Source: Oreohelix idahoensis | Taxonomy: Eukaryota > Mollusca > Gastropoda > Stylommatophora > Oreohelicidae | Length of the DNA: 64,000 nucleotides | Assembly (NCBI GenBank): GCA_024509875.1 | Contig: JAMPIV010011354.1 | Location: 1 to 64,000 of the forward strand | Direction of reading: 5' to 3' | Part shown: one piece after another, positions 45,502 to 56,800 of the stretch | Layout: the number at the start of each line of letters is the position of its first letter | Position numbering within the stretch: position 1 is the first letter of the stretch | Program-made: the position numbers and the translations under genes | The notes under the pieces: generated by a model | Database searches by the model: none | Seen by the model: only the letters and a program-made list of their open reading frames with translations | What the model was told of the DNA's origin: nothing

Positions 45502-47583
45502 ATGGCCGACTTGGCAAAATTTCGATCTGCTGCTGTACAGACTGCGAAAGAGTTAGGAATGGACGGGCAAATTATGATTGCTTATGTCACTGCTGAATGT
45601 GACAAATATATTGAACGGGAAGAAAGAAGATTAGAAAAAGAGGCCGAAAGAAAATTAGAATCTGAAAGATTGGCCGAAGATAAGAGAATAGAAGCTGAAA
45701 AAGAGATTAAGAGGTTGCAGATTGAGGCTGAGGCTAAGAGGTTGCAGATTGAGGCTGACAAAGAGGCTAAAGCATTGGAGGCAGAAAGAGAAGACAAAAG
45801 ATTAGCTGCAGAAAGGGAAGCCGAGGAAAGAAGACAGGCTGCAGAAAGGGAAGACAAGCGATTAGCTGCAGAAAGGGAAGCAGAAGATAAAAGATTACAA
45901 AGGGAACATGAGTTACGACTAAGGGAGTTTGAGTTTCAAGGCCATGCTCCTGAAAATGGTGCCAGTCCCTTTGCCTCTGATGCCACTGCTAGCCAGGGAG
46001 CCTCAACCTCAGCTATGAATTTTCATTTAGATCATTTTGTTGAGAAAGACGATGATATTGAGAGCTATCTAAATAGATATGAACTATTAGCTACCACGTA
46101 TGGGTTAGAGAGAGAAAGGTGGAGCTTAAAGTTATCTCAAGGACTTCGTGGGGCAGCTTATGAAGTTTTTGCAAAAATGAGCAGAGGTGATCAGGAAAAT
46201 TATGACATGCTAAAGCAGGCTCTTTTGTTAAGATATGAAAAGAATGCAGAATTTTATAGGAAAAAATTTAGGAATGCTAAACTACTGTCAGGTGAAACCT
46301 ATCACCAGTTCTCTGCACGAATAGAGACATACTTGGAGAAATGGACTTCTCTGGGGAAAACCCAAGATCTTAAGGAAATGGTCCTTATAGAGCAATTAAG
46401 AGAGTCCGTGGCTCCAGACCTGAGAAAGTTTCTCATGGAACAAGGTGCAGAGAGGCTGGGTGAGTTGCTAAATGTTGCTGAAAGGTATCAAGCAGCTCAA
46501 GCAGAGGTAACAGGTAATAAAAAGAAACAGGTGGATAACTTTAGGGCACCACAGAACTTTAATAAATTTGATCCTAGGGATCAAAACAAAGGTAAGCACC
46601 AGTTTGATAGGCCACGGTATGACAATAAAAATAAAACCCCACAATTCGATGAAAGGAAATATGATGAAAGAAAATCTTTCAACCAAGGAAAAAGGTGGTG
46701 TAAGAATTGTCAGATGGACAATCATGACACTGACCGTTGCAGAAGGAAACCTGTGTATATGGCCACCCTTCAGGTCAGGTCGACCTCAAGACAGGAGGAG
46801 GATATTATGTTAGATACCACTCCAGAAGAGATGAGGAAGGCACAGGCTGGGGATAAAACCCTCAAGCCTTGTTTCAGGAAATTGTCAACTTGTCATACAA
46901 CTCCAGGCAAGGGAGATTTTTACATGAAAAACAAGTTGATGTATAGGAAGACTGGAGCTAGATCCAAAGGTCAGGGACAGCTGGTACTTCCTAAAAGATA
47001 TAGGGCAGAATTAATAAGGAGCCTACATGTGAAACCAGATGGGGACCATGAGAAAATAGGTACCATCATCCAAAAGGTGGCTCACAATTATTATTGGCCC
47101 AAAGCAAGATGGGACATTGAGAATTTTGTAGAAAGGTGTAGCATAGCACATGAGGGAACACCCACAAGTGGGAACATTGATCAGGACCTGGACACGCCAC
47201 GGGGCAAAATTAGGCCTGACAATAAAAAGAAATATAAATTTGATAAAGTGGACCAAATGGAATGGGAAGCCCCTTTTCACGGACAAGCTTCACTTAACTG
47301 TTTTACAATGGCCACTATGCGGAGAGTGCAAAAAGATGTCTTACCCCAGGATAAGCCGAAAAGCCCTCAATCGGACTTAAACAAACTGGAGGAAGAGGAT
47401 GTAGAGAGGAAATCTCTCATCAAGAATTTTAAGTGGGGAGAAAGCCCCAAAAGAAAAATTGGTAGCGGTCGTTTTGTGAATGATAATTCTGGGAAGAAAA
47501 ATCATCACTATAAAGCTTCGAGTGGAAGAGACCATACCGGTGCATGGACAAATAGGTCCACACAATTAAAGGTCCATATGTAG
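45502..47583 (+). CDS. gag: Gag with coiled coil and zinc knuckle, fused to partial integrase
   Basis: A 693-residue open frame. Residues 1-40 are the helical Gag N-terminus. About 40-150 is a strongly charged Glu/Lys/Arg-rich coiled coil built of repeats such as EREDKRLAAEREAE. The Gag core spans roughly 170-345. A CCHC knuckle (CKNCQMDNHDTDRC) is near 400-413. The protein then passes directly to the integrase entry region (GKGDFYMKNKLMYRK) without any protease. In the HHCC zinc domain the last C-x2-C is broken (ERCSIAHEG), so zinc binding is doubtful. From about 550 on there is a charged segment with MATMRRVQ and KRKIGSGRF where the DDE core should be. The frame is open despite these losses. 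The next part of pol is in another frame from 47586. Confidence 0.75.
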   Translation: MADLAKFRSAAVQTAKELGMDGQIMIAYVTAECDKYIEREERRLEKEAERKLESERLAEDKRIEAEKEIKRLQIEAEAKRLQIEADKEAKALEAEREDKRLAAEREAEERRQAAEREDKRLAAEREAEDKRLQREHELRLREFEFQGHAPENGASPFASDATASQGASTSAMNFHLDHFVEKDDDIESYLNRYELLATTYGLERERWSLKLSQGLRGAAYEVFAKMSRGDQENYDMLKQALLLRYEKNAEFYRKKFRNAKLLSGETYHQFSARIETYLEKWTSLGKTQDLKEMVLIEQLRESVAPDLRKFLMEQGAERLGELLNVAERYQAAQAEVTGNKKKQVDNFRAPQNFNKFDPRDQNKGKHQFDRPRYDNKNKTPQFDERKYDERKSFNQGKRWCKNCQMDNHDTDRCRRKPVYMATLQVRSTSRQEEDIMLDTTPEEMRKAQAGDKTLKPCFRKLSTCHTTPGKGDFYMKNKLMYRKTGARSKGQGQLVLPKRYRAELIRSLHVKPDGDHEKIGTIIQKVAHNYYWPKARWDIENFVERCSIAHEGTPTSGNIDQDLDTPRGKIRPDNKKKYKFDKVDQMEWEAPFHGQASLNCFTMATMRRVQKDVLPQDKPKSPQSDLNKLEEEDVERKSLIKNFKWGESPKRKIGSGRFVNDNSGKKNHHYKASSGRDHTGAWTNRSTQLKVHM

Positions 47584-47585
47584 CT

Positions 47586-48551
47586 TTGTTAAGAACGTGG
47601 ACTGATGAAAAGGCAGAGGAAAACATTACATCTTCATACCAATATGTGAATGAGCTGACCACTCGTTTAAAAACTGGCTGGAAACTTGCCAATGAAAATT
47701 TGAAACAAGCCAGGAAGAAACATGCTGCCTATTATAACAGGAAGGCGAAAGACAGAGATTTGGCTGTGGGAGAGAAGGTACTGCTTCTTCTGCCCGGTAG
47801 TCAGAATAAGTTACAAATTGGATGGCAGGGTCCATATACAGTTCTAGAGAAGGTGTCTAGAACAAATTATAAGATAGATAAGAAGGGGAAAGAAAAAATC
47901 TATCATGTGAATCTCCTGAAGAAATATTTGGAAAGAGAACATCAGGAAGAGACACACTTGTTGACCTTGTCCATCGCCATGGAGATGAAAAAGGAACCAC
48001 TTTCATCATTTGAATATCCATTACACCCCTGTGAGACAGCGGCACAGGTGAAAATCAGTACACATTTAACGAAAACTCAGAAAGAGAGAGTGCAACAGGT
48101 TCTAAATAATCATGCAGAGGTGTTAACAGACCGACCAGGGCATACAAACCTATTGGAATATGATATGAAACTGATAGACCCCACACCTGTCTGTATGAAA
48201 CCATATTCGATTCCTTTTGCTAAGGAGAAAGCTTTGAAGGAAGAGATAGACTATTTGTTGAAGGAAGGAATTATTTCACACAGTGAATCTTCGTATAGTT
48301 CCGGTGTTGTACTCTTAAGGAAGCCCTCTGGAGAACATAGACTCTGTATAGATTACAGGAGACTGAATGCTATTACAGAAGGACAGGTGGATCCATTGCC
48401 GGATACAAATCAGCTGTTTGCCAGACTAAATAAAGCTAAATATTTCTCAAAAGTGGATCTGAGTAAAGGATACTATCAGATTCCAGTAAAACCTGAGATC
48501 AGACAAAATTGTTGGATGGAAACAATTCGGAGGAACGTAATGAATCCCTGA
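47586..48551 (+). pseudogene. pol: Integrase C-terminal domain and truncated reverse transcriptase
   Basis: The first ~120 codons carry the integrase C-terminal domain: ARKKHAAYYNRKAKDRDLAV, G-x-K-V-L-L-L-L-P, then the QGPYTVL (GPY) motif and IYHVNLLKKY. Reverse transcriptase follows at about 48200-48515: EGIISHSESSYSSGVVLLRK, HRLCIDYRRLN and VDLSKGYYQIPV. The frame then leaves the family at 48515, before the catalytic YxDD motif. No natural start is visible; it presumably continued from the upstream frame, so a frameshift lies near 47580. With no catalytic site the polymerase is dead. Confidence 0.8.
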
Positions 48552-48981
48552 GTTGCCTCTTTGATTGAGGATATTCCGAATGTTTCATACAGGATAATAA
48601 GAAGATTATGGGATCCACTACGAAAACTCTGCTATCACCAGGTATATGTTATCTCCTCATAACGTACATTTTGAGGAAAATCTAATGTTCTCTGGACATG
48701 TCATTGCGCAGACTCAGAGAAGAGAAATGGTGAATACGGGTTGTGAAGCAGCATTAAGACAAGCAGTCACACTTGCGGCTGTTCAGTAACATAACCGAAA
48801 AATATTATTGGTTGTAGAGGTCTGAGGCAGATTTCATGAGTAGTGCTTACTCTGAATGGACCCAACTACATAAAACCATGATAGCACAACAGCAGAGTAA
48901 AGTCAAGTTGACTTACATTTATCTATGTGTATATAGAATAAAGGACTGACATAAGATGTCTGTTTTAAGAGGGGAGATGTC

Positions 48982-51918
48982 TGTGATGGAGTTACTGTGA
49001 TTTAGTCTTCAATAGGCCCCATTTCGTTTTCTCGTCGTAACTATTGAGTTTGCCATTTTTGTCTTCCCTCTATTAAAGATTGGGAAGTACTCTTTTGCTC
49101 TCTGAATAATAGGGGTGTTTAGATTTGTTCTGTAGGTAAAGTAATTGCAGGTTTTTTTCTATAGGGATTAACGTAAGTTAGTACTGAATGGCACCAGTCG
49201 GCCTTTTTCTAATTATCGCGATCTTGAAAATTCAATTTTTTGCGTTGTTAAATTTATCGCGGTCATTTTTCGTGGGGAAGGGGAGATGACCCCTACCCAG
49301 GTAACGTCCAACTTTCTGCTCACGCTAGCGGACGACGTTAGGTAACGTTACGTAGCCGGAAATACGCGCGCATTTAAAGTAAGCACGAATACACTGGTTC
49401 TAAATTTAGAGATGAGCGCCTGGAAAATTTTAGAGTATCTTTAATTCTATTGGTTGTAGGGAGACGCCTTGCCTCAAGTAGGTCGGGGGTCAGAGCAGGA
49501 AAATCTAAGATAAAGTAGCGCTTTTCGATTTAGCGGTCTCTTCCTGCAGAAATCCTGGGCCGTGTATCCAAGCATATTGTCGGCTTCTAACGCTGAACGC
49601 AATATTTGGTATGTCAGTAATTTAAAGTAGCGTGGTAATTAAATCTAGTTCTCTAATAGAGCCTTAGTACGTTCTAATTTAATTTATTTTTGAACTTTAT
49701 AACTTGTAACGCCATCATTTATTTCTACAGTGTCTATGAGTGATAAAGAGATATTACGTAGGTGTGCTCCGTAGATTTAATAGAAAGTCTGTAGACATAC
49801 ACGCATCCTAGATTTATATTAATTTACAGAATATTCTGAAGCACGTGTATTTTATTTCATTGAGAGATTAATTCTGATAAGTCTCCTAATAAAATACGGG
49901 AACGGATTTTTTCGGGAAAATTTAATCACGTGGTTTATCGGGATTTATTCGAGTAGGAATTCTGGATGGATAGAGTAGATAATTAAGTATTTTTCTATCG
50001 GGGGAGTTAAAATATAATTGCAGGGAAAACCACGTGGGGTAGAGGTGAAAGGAAAATTATGGTGCCTTAAGTGGTTGTGTAATTAAATATTATGCAGAGT
50101 AGTATTTGATTTGTGTGTTATGGAATTTAATGAGTTCTAGGAAATATAGTCTATAGAGATAGATATATTTCTGTGTATAGAGATGTAATATAAATGTAAT
50201 GGTGAATTTTAATTATTGATGTGCAGTTAATTGTTGTGCATTTTTATCATAAGGGGGAAACGATGATAAGGTCCTGTGACCGCTTACAGAGTTAAAGTAG
50301 GCCTAAGTACGGGAGGTTCCCCTACCTGTTTTTAATGTTTTAAGGCCTGAGGCAAGCTGTGTATAATTAGTATTGATCAGTGAGTCTGGGATTTACTAGA
50401 CAGGCAGGGAGTTGATGGGAATAGCTGACCCAGGGTCAGGAAATATTTATGTATTGTCGTGCACAAGATGAAAGGGGAAATGGTGAAGCAGTCTGTGTTT
50501 TGGGTGTTTACATGTTGTGCTAAGATATGAGCGTGACTGAAGCATCCACTGTTTACGTTTTATATGCAAGTTTATTATATGGAAGTATTTTGGTATTGTA
50601 GTACAGAGTGGCATGTCTTTTGTGTCCACAGCAGTGGTCACGGCCCGAAGAGCAGGGGTTGCCAATAAATCTTGTTCCTGACAGCTGGCAAAGGTAGCCA
50701 GTCTTCTCAAGAGAGAAAAAGTCGAGGAAGCGCCAGAGGCGTAAGAGCTTGTACCGTGGAGGGGTATCGGCTCTGATTATTGTGGCCCCAGAGAGAGGGA
50801 GCGAGGAAGAGCAGGTCGAGACAGCGACGCAGTCTTCAGTGAGAAGGGTTTTCTTAAAACCCGGAGCTCTAAGCTCATACACACCCATCGAACCCAAGCA
50901 AGCGGGTTGGTGTGTCTTTTTTTTTTAGCCTCGGTCAAAATTAATACCGAAGGGCCTAAACCCAAATGAGGGGTAACATAGCAAGGGAGAATCAGCTTTC
51001 TTTTCGCCAAATAGAGAAGCCTCTACAGTCTACGGCAAGTGCCTAGTCAATATTTTCAGAAGTCATCAGAAGTACGAGTCAGAACCAGGAAGAAAGGGAT
51101 ATCATTTCCCGGTTGCTGAAATGAAACGAGAGCAGCAAGGCAGGAGAAGTGGAGAGAGATGGTGAAAATAGATCAGGGACCTGCAGAGTCTCATATTATT
51201 CTTAGAGGGTAGCCTCTGAGCCTTAGAGTTAGAAAAAGTCTATTAAGTAGCAGTGCAGAGTGTGACTTAGTGGCGTATAACGCTGACAGAGTTAGCTACT
51301 GTGGAGATAGTCTTCGGCAGTACCAGCAGAACCTTGACATTAGAAATAGTAATTTATAGAGCGTGGCTTTAGTTGACGCCCCACCAAATTAGACTGTAGT
51401 TAAGATCACTTATCATTTTTTTTTAATTTTGTCCCCAGCAGGGTGTATGAAGGAGTGAAAGTGGTTGGAGTTTTTTTAATTTGGTGTGCTTATAATCAAA
51501 TTGATTTTCTTTGTTTTCCAGGGTCGGTGCAACCTGGCACGATATATGCTTTTCTTTGTTTGTACTATGTTATAAAAATTCTGTTGATTTGTATAATAAA
51601 CTTATTTAATGTTCACTGGATCAGCTTCGTCACTGTATAGTCCTTAACTGTTCTCTGTACAGTGGTGTCTGTAGTGTTAGTTTAACCTTATCTCCTTTAG
51701 TCTGTTAAAGGTAGCCAGAGGTGGTGAGTTTATAGCATTTATTGACGTCACGATTTGGCGAGGAAGATTTAATTTCGGTTATCCTCCTCGGGCCAATAGA
51801 CTCACCTTACTACATTCACTGTCATTTCTCAAAATAAATCTATTATCTCAGTCTTTTCTCACACTAGGGTTTTGTCCTACACTTGGGCATAACTCTAACT
51901 TAAATCCAACTCGTGACA
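48982..51918 (+). repeat. 5' LTR of the 49-64 kb element, about 2.9 kb
   Basis: 48982-50196 repeats 62786-64000 with only a few substitutions (e.g. at 49013 and 49671) and no length change. The copy begins TGTGATGGAG. The right edge is placed at 51918 (TCGTGACA, a CA end) because a priming-site-like GTGGGTGGCGATCGTCC follows. This edge is inferred, as the other LTR runs out of the window. A polyadenylation signal AATAAA lies at 51595-51600. No supported gene is within the LTR; short open frames are not conserved motifs. Confidence 0.75.
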
Positions 51919-52032
51919 AAGTGGGTGGCGATCGTCCTTGGGATCAGCTTTGTAGGATCATTCTGGGATCTTATCTAGATTGATAGATTGTTTTCTATAG
52001 GGAAGTCTGAGAATAGATTCTTTCAATATCCC

Positions 52033-53114
52033 TGATGCGTGATGCCATATGATGATGGATGGCATCCGCATGTCTGGTTTTGTGTAGTGTGTAGATGTGT
52101 TCAGTCAAAACAATGTTCATGCAACAATAACAGGGCAATCCACATAGGACGTCAGTAAACTCACGACGTATAAAGTCAATGAGTCTTGAAACAGCCGTTG
52201 ACGTTTTTCTTCATTATTTATTGTGGACGCCACAGTGACAAAATGGTTACGCAAATGTGTAGGCACATCAAACAGTCATTATCACAGCAACATTCAATAC
52301 AGCAATAAACGGTAGACAGCATTACAATGATGAGTCAGATGCATGTTATATTTCAAAGTGCTGTAAATGTAGTCAGGTGGAAAACTCCATCCTTTTCTAT
52401 AACAGCCAGGAGATAACCAGATGTATGAGATCAGTTCACTCTCCTTAGTTTGACTTCAGCAAGACAGACACGTCTGCCGAAGTATAAATAATGTCCTCAA
52501 AAATATCCTCTAGATAATAAAGGTTTTCTAAACCTAGTTCATTTAACAAAGTAGCAAGTAATGGTCCTTGGTACATGCATCAACCGATGCAGTACAATGC
52601 AGCGACATGTGAGCTGGGAAAGAACATCTCGTGACGACGACTTTCGGAGACAGGCTATGAATCGAAATCGCTCACGACCCAAAATCGATAGAGTTAATGA
52701 AAAAGTCAATTTACCTTGCTTTCATGAAATACACAGAAATATCACGCCTCCCGACATGTGGGAAACACTAGAGGTATTATCTCGAATAAACGAAATATCC
52801 ATTAAGAGGACTACACATCCCTGACAGAACAAAAATAGCGGAGATCCCCTCTTCAACGAGGCATCTCTTTCGCCATTCCAAATCGCTCACTCCCACTAGT
52901 GGTGGGCGGAAACCGATCGACCAAACAACAAGACAAGTCATGCGCAGTCCAGCGCAAAAATGACCACAGCTCAAAAGTTAACTGCATTCGATACCAACGC
53001 GAGAAGACAAATGCTTACCGAGAAAAGTGACTATAAATTTCAAGCAGTTGTTGCCCTTGCGTTATAAAACAGATATTGAAATAAAACGATGTTGCGAGAA
53101 TTTATCACGCAACA
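52033..53114 (-). repeat. 3' LTR of the intact element
   Basis: 1082 bp; begins TGATGCGTGATGCC and ends TTTATCACGCAACA on the + strand. Differs from the other LTR by two substitutions (near 52755 and 53038) and one A in a poly-A run (near 52830). Confidence 0.95.
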
Positions 53115-53863
53115 TATCACCACCTCCTCCCGATAAAAAAAAAATGTGGAACATATTTTTTTTTCAATATCAAAGAGCAAGCGATAAGCGGCTCAAAACG
53201 CACGAATTATGCGCTGATAATTAATTAAATTGCCAAACAATAGGCTAATTATAGAGTGTCTGGTGAGGATATACCTCAACAGAAAAATAAATATGTCTCA
53301 AAAAATATTCACATCGGGGAGGTGTCACCAACACACATCACGTTAGCATGTAAACACAATATACGTATGCAAGTTACTATAATCATCATTAAACAGCATA
53401 CTCTAATATTGTCTTTAAAAATGGATGTACAAATCTGATAGGAAAATTTAAATAGTACATTCTTTGACATGTAATGACATAAGTACATAGTAAAGTTAAA
53501 CTACATGACGATCCAGGACATATGCTCTGGTATTCCGAGGGTAAGTACACAATCTAGAACTCGTAAGGTAAGTCCTCAGCTCAACAATGACATTCTGAGA
53601 AAGTACAAGCAATATAATGCTAATTAATAACTAATATGCTTCATAAGGTACAATACATTATTAATAATTGTGGCTGTTTAGTAAACTAACGGCCCTTATA
53701 TTAACTACTCAGTCCTCCTCTATCATCTTAAAAAACGAACAGAAGAAGATGACAACAAAGCACGATAGTGTGTACATATAAAGTAAGTACAGATGTGCTA
53801 ATCTATTGTAGAAATATAGGTGTGTTATGACTCTGTAATATATAGAAATATAGGACAGAAGTA
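53115..53863 (-). other. 3' untranslated region and polypurine tract of the intact element
   Basis: There is no open frame of note, so no env or extra gene. The sense-strand purine run lies directly against the LTR at 53115-53132. Confidence 0.7.
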
Positions 53864-56800
53864 TTAGTTGGAGTCATGTGGGCATCTAGACAAAATGTCA
53901 GCCATCACATTATCCGCACCACGGATAGCTCGTACCGTGAAGTGAAAAGGTTGAAGAGCTATAGCATATCGAGTGGATCTCGAACTCTTCAAATTCTTAG
54001 TCTGAATAGCTGTAAGAGCTTTCTGATCAGTCTCTAGAATGAAATGTGCGCCCAGGAGGAATCTTTGTAGCTTTAGAATTGACCAAACCATCGCTAACAA
54101 CTCACGGTCTAAAACCGAGTAGTTCCTCTCTGCCGCATTTAGTTTTCTAGAAATGTACATAACAGGATGCAGAGTATTTGCATATTCTTGCATCAGTGCT
54201 GCTCCAATCCCAGTGGATGAAGCATCACTCCGAAGAACAAAAGTCCTATCAAGAGTAGGTAATCTTAAGATGGGAGGAGAAGAAAATATATTCTTGATTT
54301 GGTCTAGTGAAGATTGGCATTCTTCAGACCAACGGACCAGATTAGGCGAACCTTTCTTCAACAATGTTGAGAGAGGTGCCATGATCGAAGATAAATTTGG
54401 AATAAATCTCCCATAAAATTGAATTAAACCTAAGAGACTCCTAACTTGTTTCTTCGTTTTAGGAACAGAGATGTTCAGTATTTTGGAAGTATTGTGGTCT
54501 TCTGTCTTCAAGAGACCATGACCAACACGATGACCCAGGAAAGAGATTTCACCAAAACCAACAAAAGCTTTAGAAGGTTTTGCTGTCAAATTATTCTCAC
54601 GTAGAGTGGACAGTAAGTCATATAACCCTAAATAGTGATCTTCCCAGGTATCACTGAAGAGACAGATGTCATCTAAGTATGCGATGACATCCGAACGATG
54701 TGACAGAATTCGACGCATCATGCGAACGAAAGTGGCAGGGGCGTTCATGAGACCAAAAGGCATAACATTCCATTGAAATAGACCCCTAGGTGTAGAAAAA
54801 GCAGTAAGAGGTTTGGCATGCTCTGCTAAAGGCACTTGCCAATAACCTTTAGACAAGTCAAGTTTAGTGAAGAATCTAGAATTAGAAAGTCTAATCAGTA
54901 GATCTTCTAACAAAGGCATCGGTTCAGCGTCGAACTTTGTGACCTGATTCAATTTGCGATAATCAACGCAAATTCGTATGTTCTTATCCTTCTTCCGGAC
55001 AATAACCATGGAAGAAGAATATGGTGAAGTCGATGGTTCAATTATATTTAATTGAATCATTTCATCCAATTCCTTTTCCACTTGCGACTGAAAGTGTATA
55101 GGAATAGGATACGGCCTAACCCTAATTGGATTATTGTCGGTAAGAATTATGTCATGTTCTATGACATCTGTGTGTCCAGGAATGTCAGTGAGAACATCCT
55201 GAAATGTTTGTAACATCGACGAGACTTGTCGATGTTCGTCACCAGAAAGATTAGGAGAAACAGAAACGTTTTTCCAAGATTCCGTGGAATGTAATGGAAC
55301 CACTGGAAGGGGAAGGTTGACATCAGAGAAGGTAGCTTCCTCATCCTGAATGACAGACAGGGATGAATAATGACCGTGAGGTGCAGGAGCATCATCCGTT
55401 GCCTGGAAAATAGGCAGCAAATAGTCCGGACGTTCGTGAAATTCCGAAAGCATGTTTATGTGGAAAGTTTTATGCTTTCCATCAATATCGACCACATAGT
55501 CAACATCGGAAATCCGAGAGACTATTGCATACGGACCTTTCCATGCAATAAGAAGTCTATTTTCCCTACTGGGGAGTAGGACGAATGCTTTGTCACCTGG
55601 ACAAAGTTGTCGTAGACATCTATTCTTGTTAGCAAACTGCCTTGCCTTCTCTTTAGCAATTTCTGATGAAGCAGTTGCTAGCTTACATGCCTCAATGATC
55701 TTTTGTCTAAGAGCAATGACATACTCATATGAGGATTGAGTTTCATCGCTAATATCATCGGCAGTGATGAGATCGTGTAATAAAGACATAGGGCCGCGTG
55801 GACGCGCGCCAAAGACAAGTTCGAAGGGAGAAAATCCTGTGTGTTCATTAGGGACTTCTCTATAGGCAAAGAGAGCCGCGGGTAAAACCCTGTCCCAATC
55901 TTGAGGATGATCTTCAGTTATCTTACCAAGCAAAGTCTTGAGCGTTCTATTCAGACGCTCAACTAACCCATTAGACATAGGATGGTAGATACTACTGAGA
56001 GATCGTTCAATATGTAAGGTAGACATTACCTGTGACATAGTGTCAGATATGAGTTGAGTGCCATGGTCTGACAATATTTCTCTGGGGAACCCCAAGCGAG
56101 AAAATATCAACCAAAGAGCATCTGCGATATCTGTAGTAGATATGCTCTTAAGAGGAATAGCCTCTGGCCAACGTGTGCACATATCGACACATGTAAGGAT
56201 AAACTGATGTCCTCTGGCCGACTTGACCTTAAAAGGGCCAATAATATCTATGGCCATTTTCTGAAACGGCCGAATAGGAATGTCAGCAGCCTGGATAGGC
56301 GCAGCATGTCGTGGTCCTCTAGATTTGACCTCCTGACATACCTTGCATGATCGGCAGTAAATACGAATGTCCTTATTGACAAAAGGCCAAAAGAAAGCCG
56401 CAAGGACTCTCGACTTCGTACGGGCAAAACCCATATGTCCAGCACATTGCGAGTCATGAGCATGTTGTAATATTTGGACTCTCATGCTCTTGGGAACAAG
56501 AATTTGCGAATGTGCCGACGTAGTCGAATCTTGTACCATACGTACAAGTACGCCGTTTCTCATTGCAATCCAAGATTTTCTATTTGTATCCTGATTCGGA
56601 TCACCTTTCTTCGCAAGAACGAAGAATTTTTTTAAAGAAGGATCTTCTTCTTGCAATTTTATGAAAGAGTCACGAGTGATTACTAAGTGACTATCTTGGC
56701 TATCAACTTCATTATCACTATTCAGTGAAGTTTCGGGTGTTTGTAGAGCTTGTGCTCTTGTAACTACTGCATTTGTAGCTTGCATGTTATTATCTTCCCA

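Larger units (their letters stand above)
45313..48981 (+). mobile_element. Internally deleted gypsy-like element, INT before RT
   Basis: It contains gag, an integrase zinc domain, the integrase C-terminal domain, the first part of reverse transcriptase and a remnant of the RNase H end (EADFMS, about 48828-48845), in that order. Protease, integrase core, RT palm and most of RNase H are missing. A polypurine tract (TTTTAAGAGGGGAGA) at about 48963-48977 marks the 3' end of the internal region. It is related to the fossil at 12.3/25.3 kb. Confidence 0.75.

Noticed and set aside
52561..52824. 87-codon frame repeated at 60730-60993
   Set aside because: Lies inside both LTRs of the intact element, antisense to its gene direction, with no recognised motif. 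Conservation is explained by the LTR identity.
53115..53863. Possible env gene after pol of the intact element
   Set aside because: No frame over ~65 codons, no signal peptide or membrane segment; so a retrotransposon without an envelope gene.
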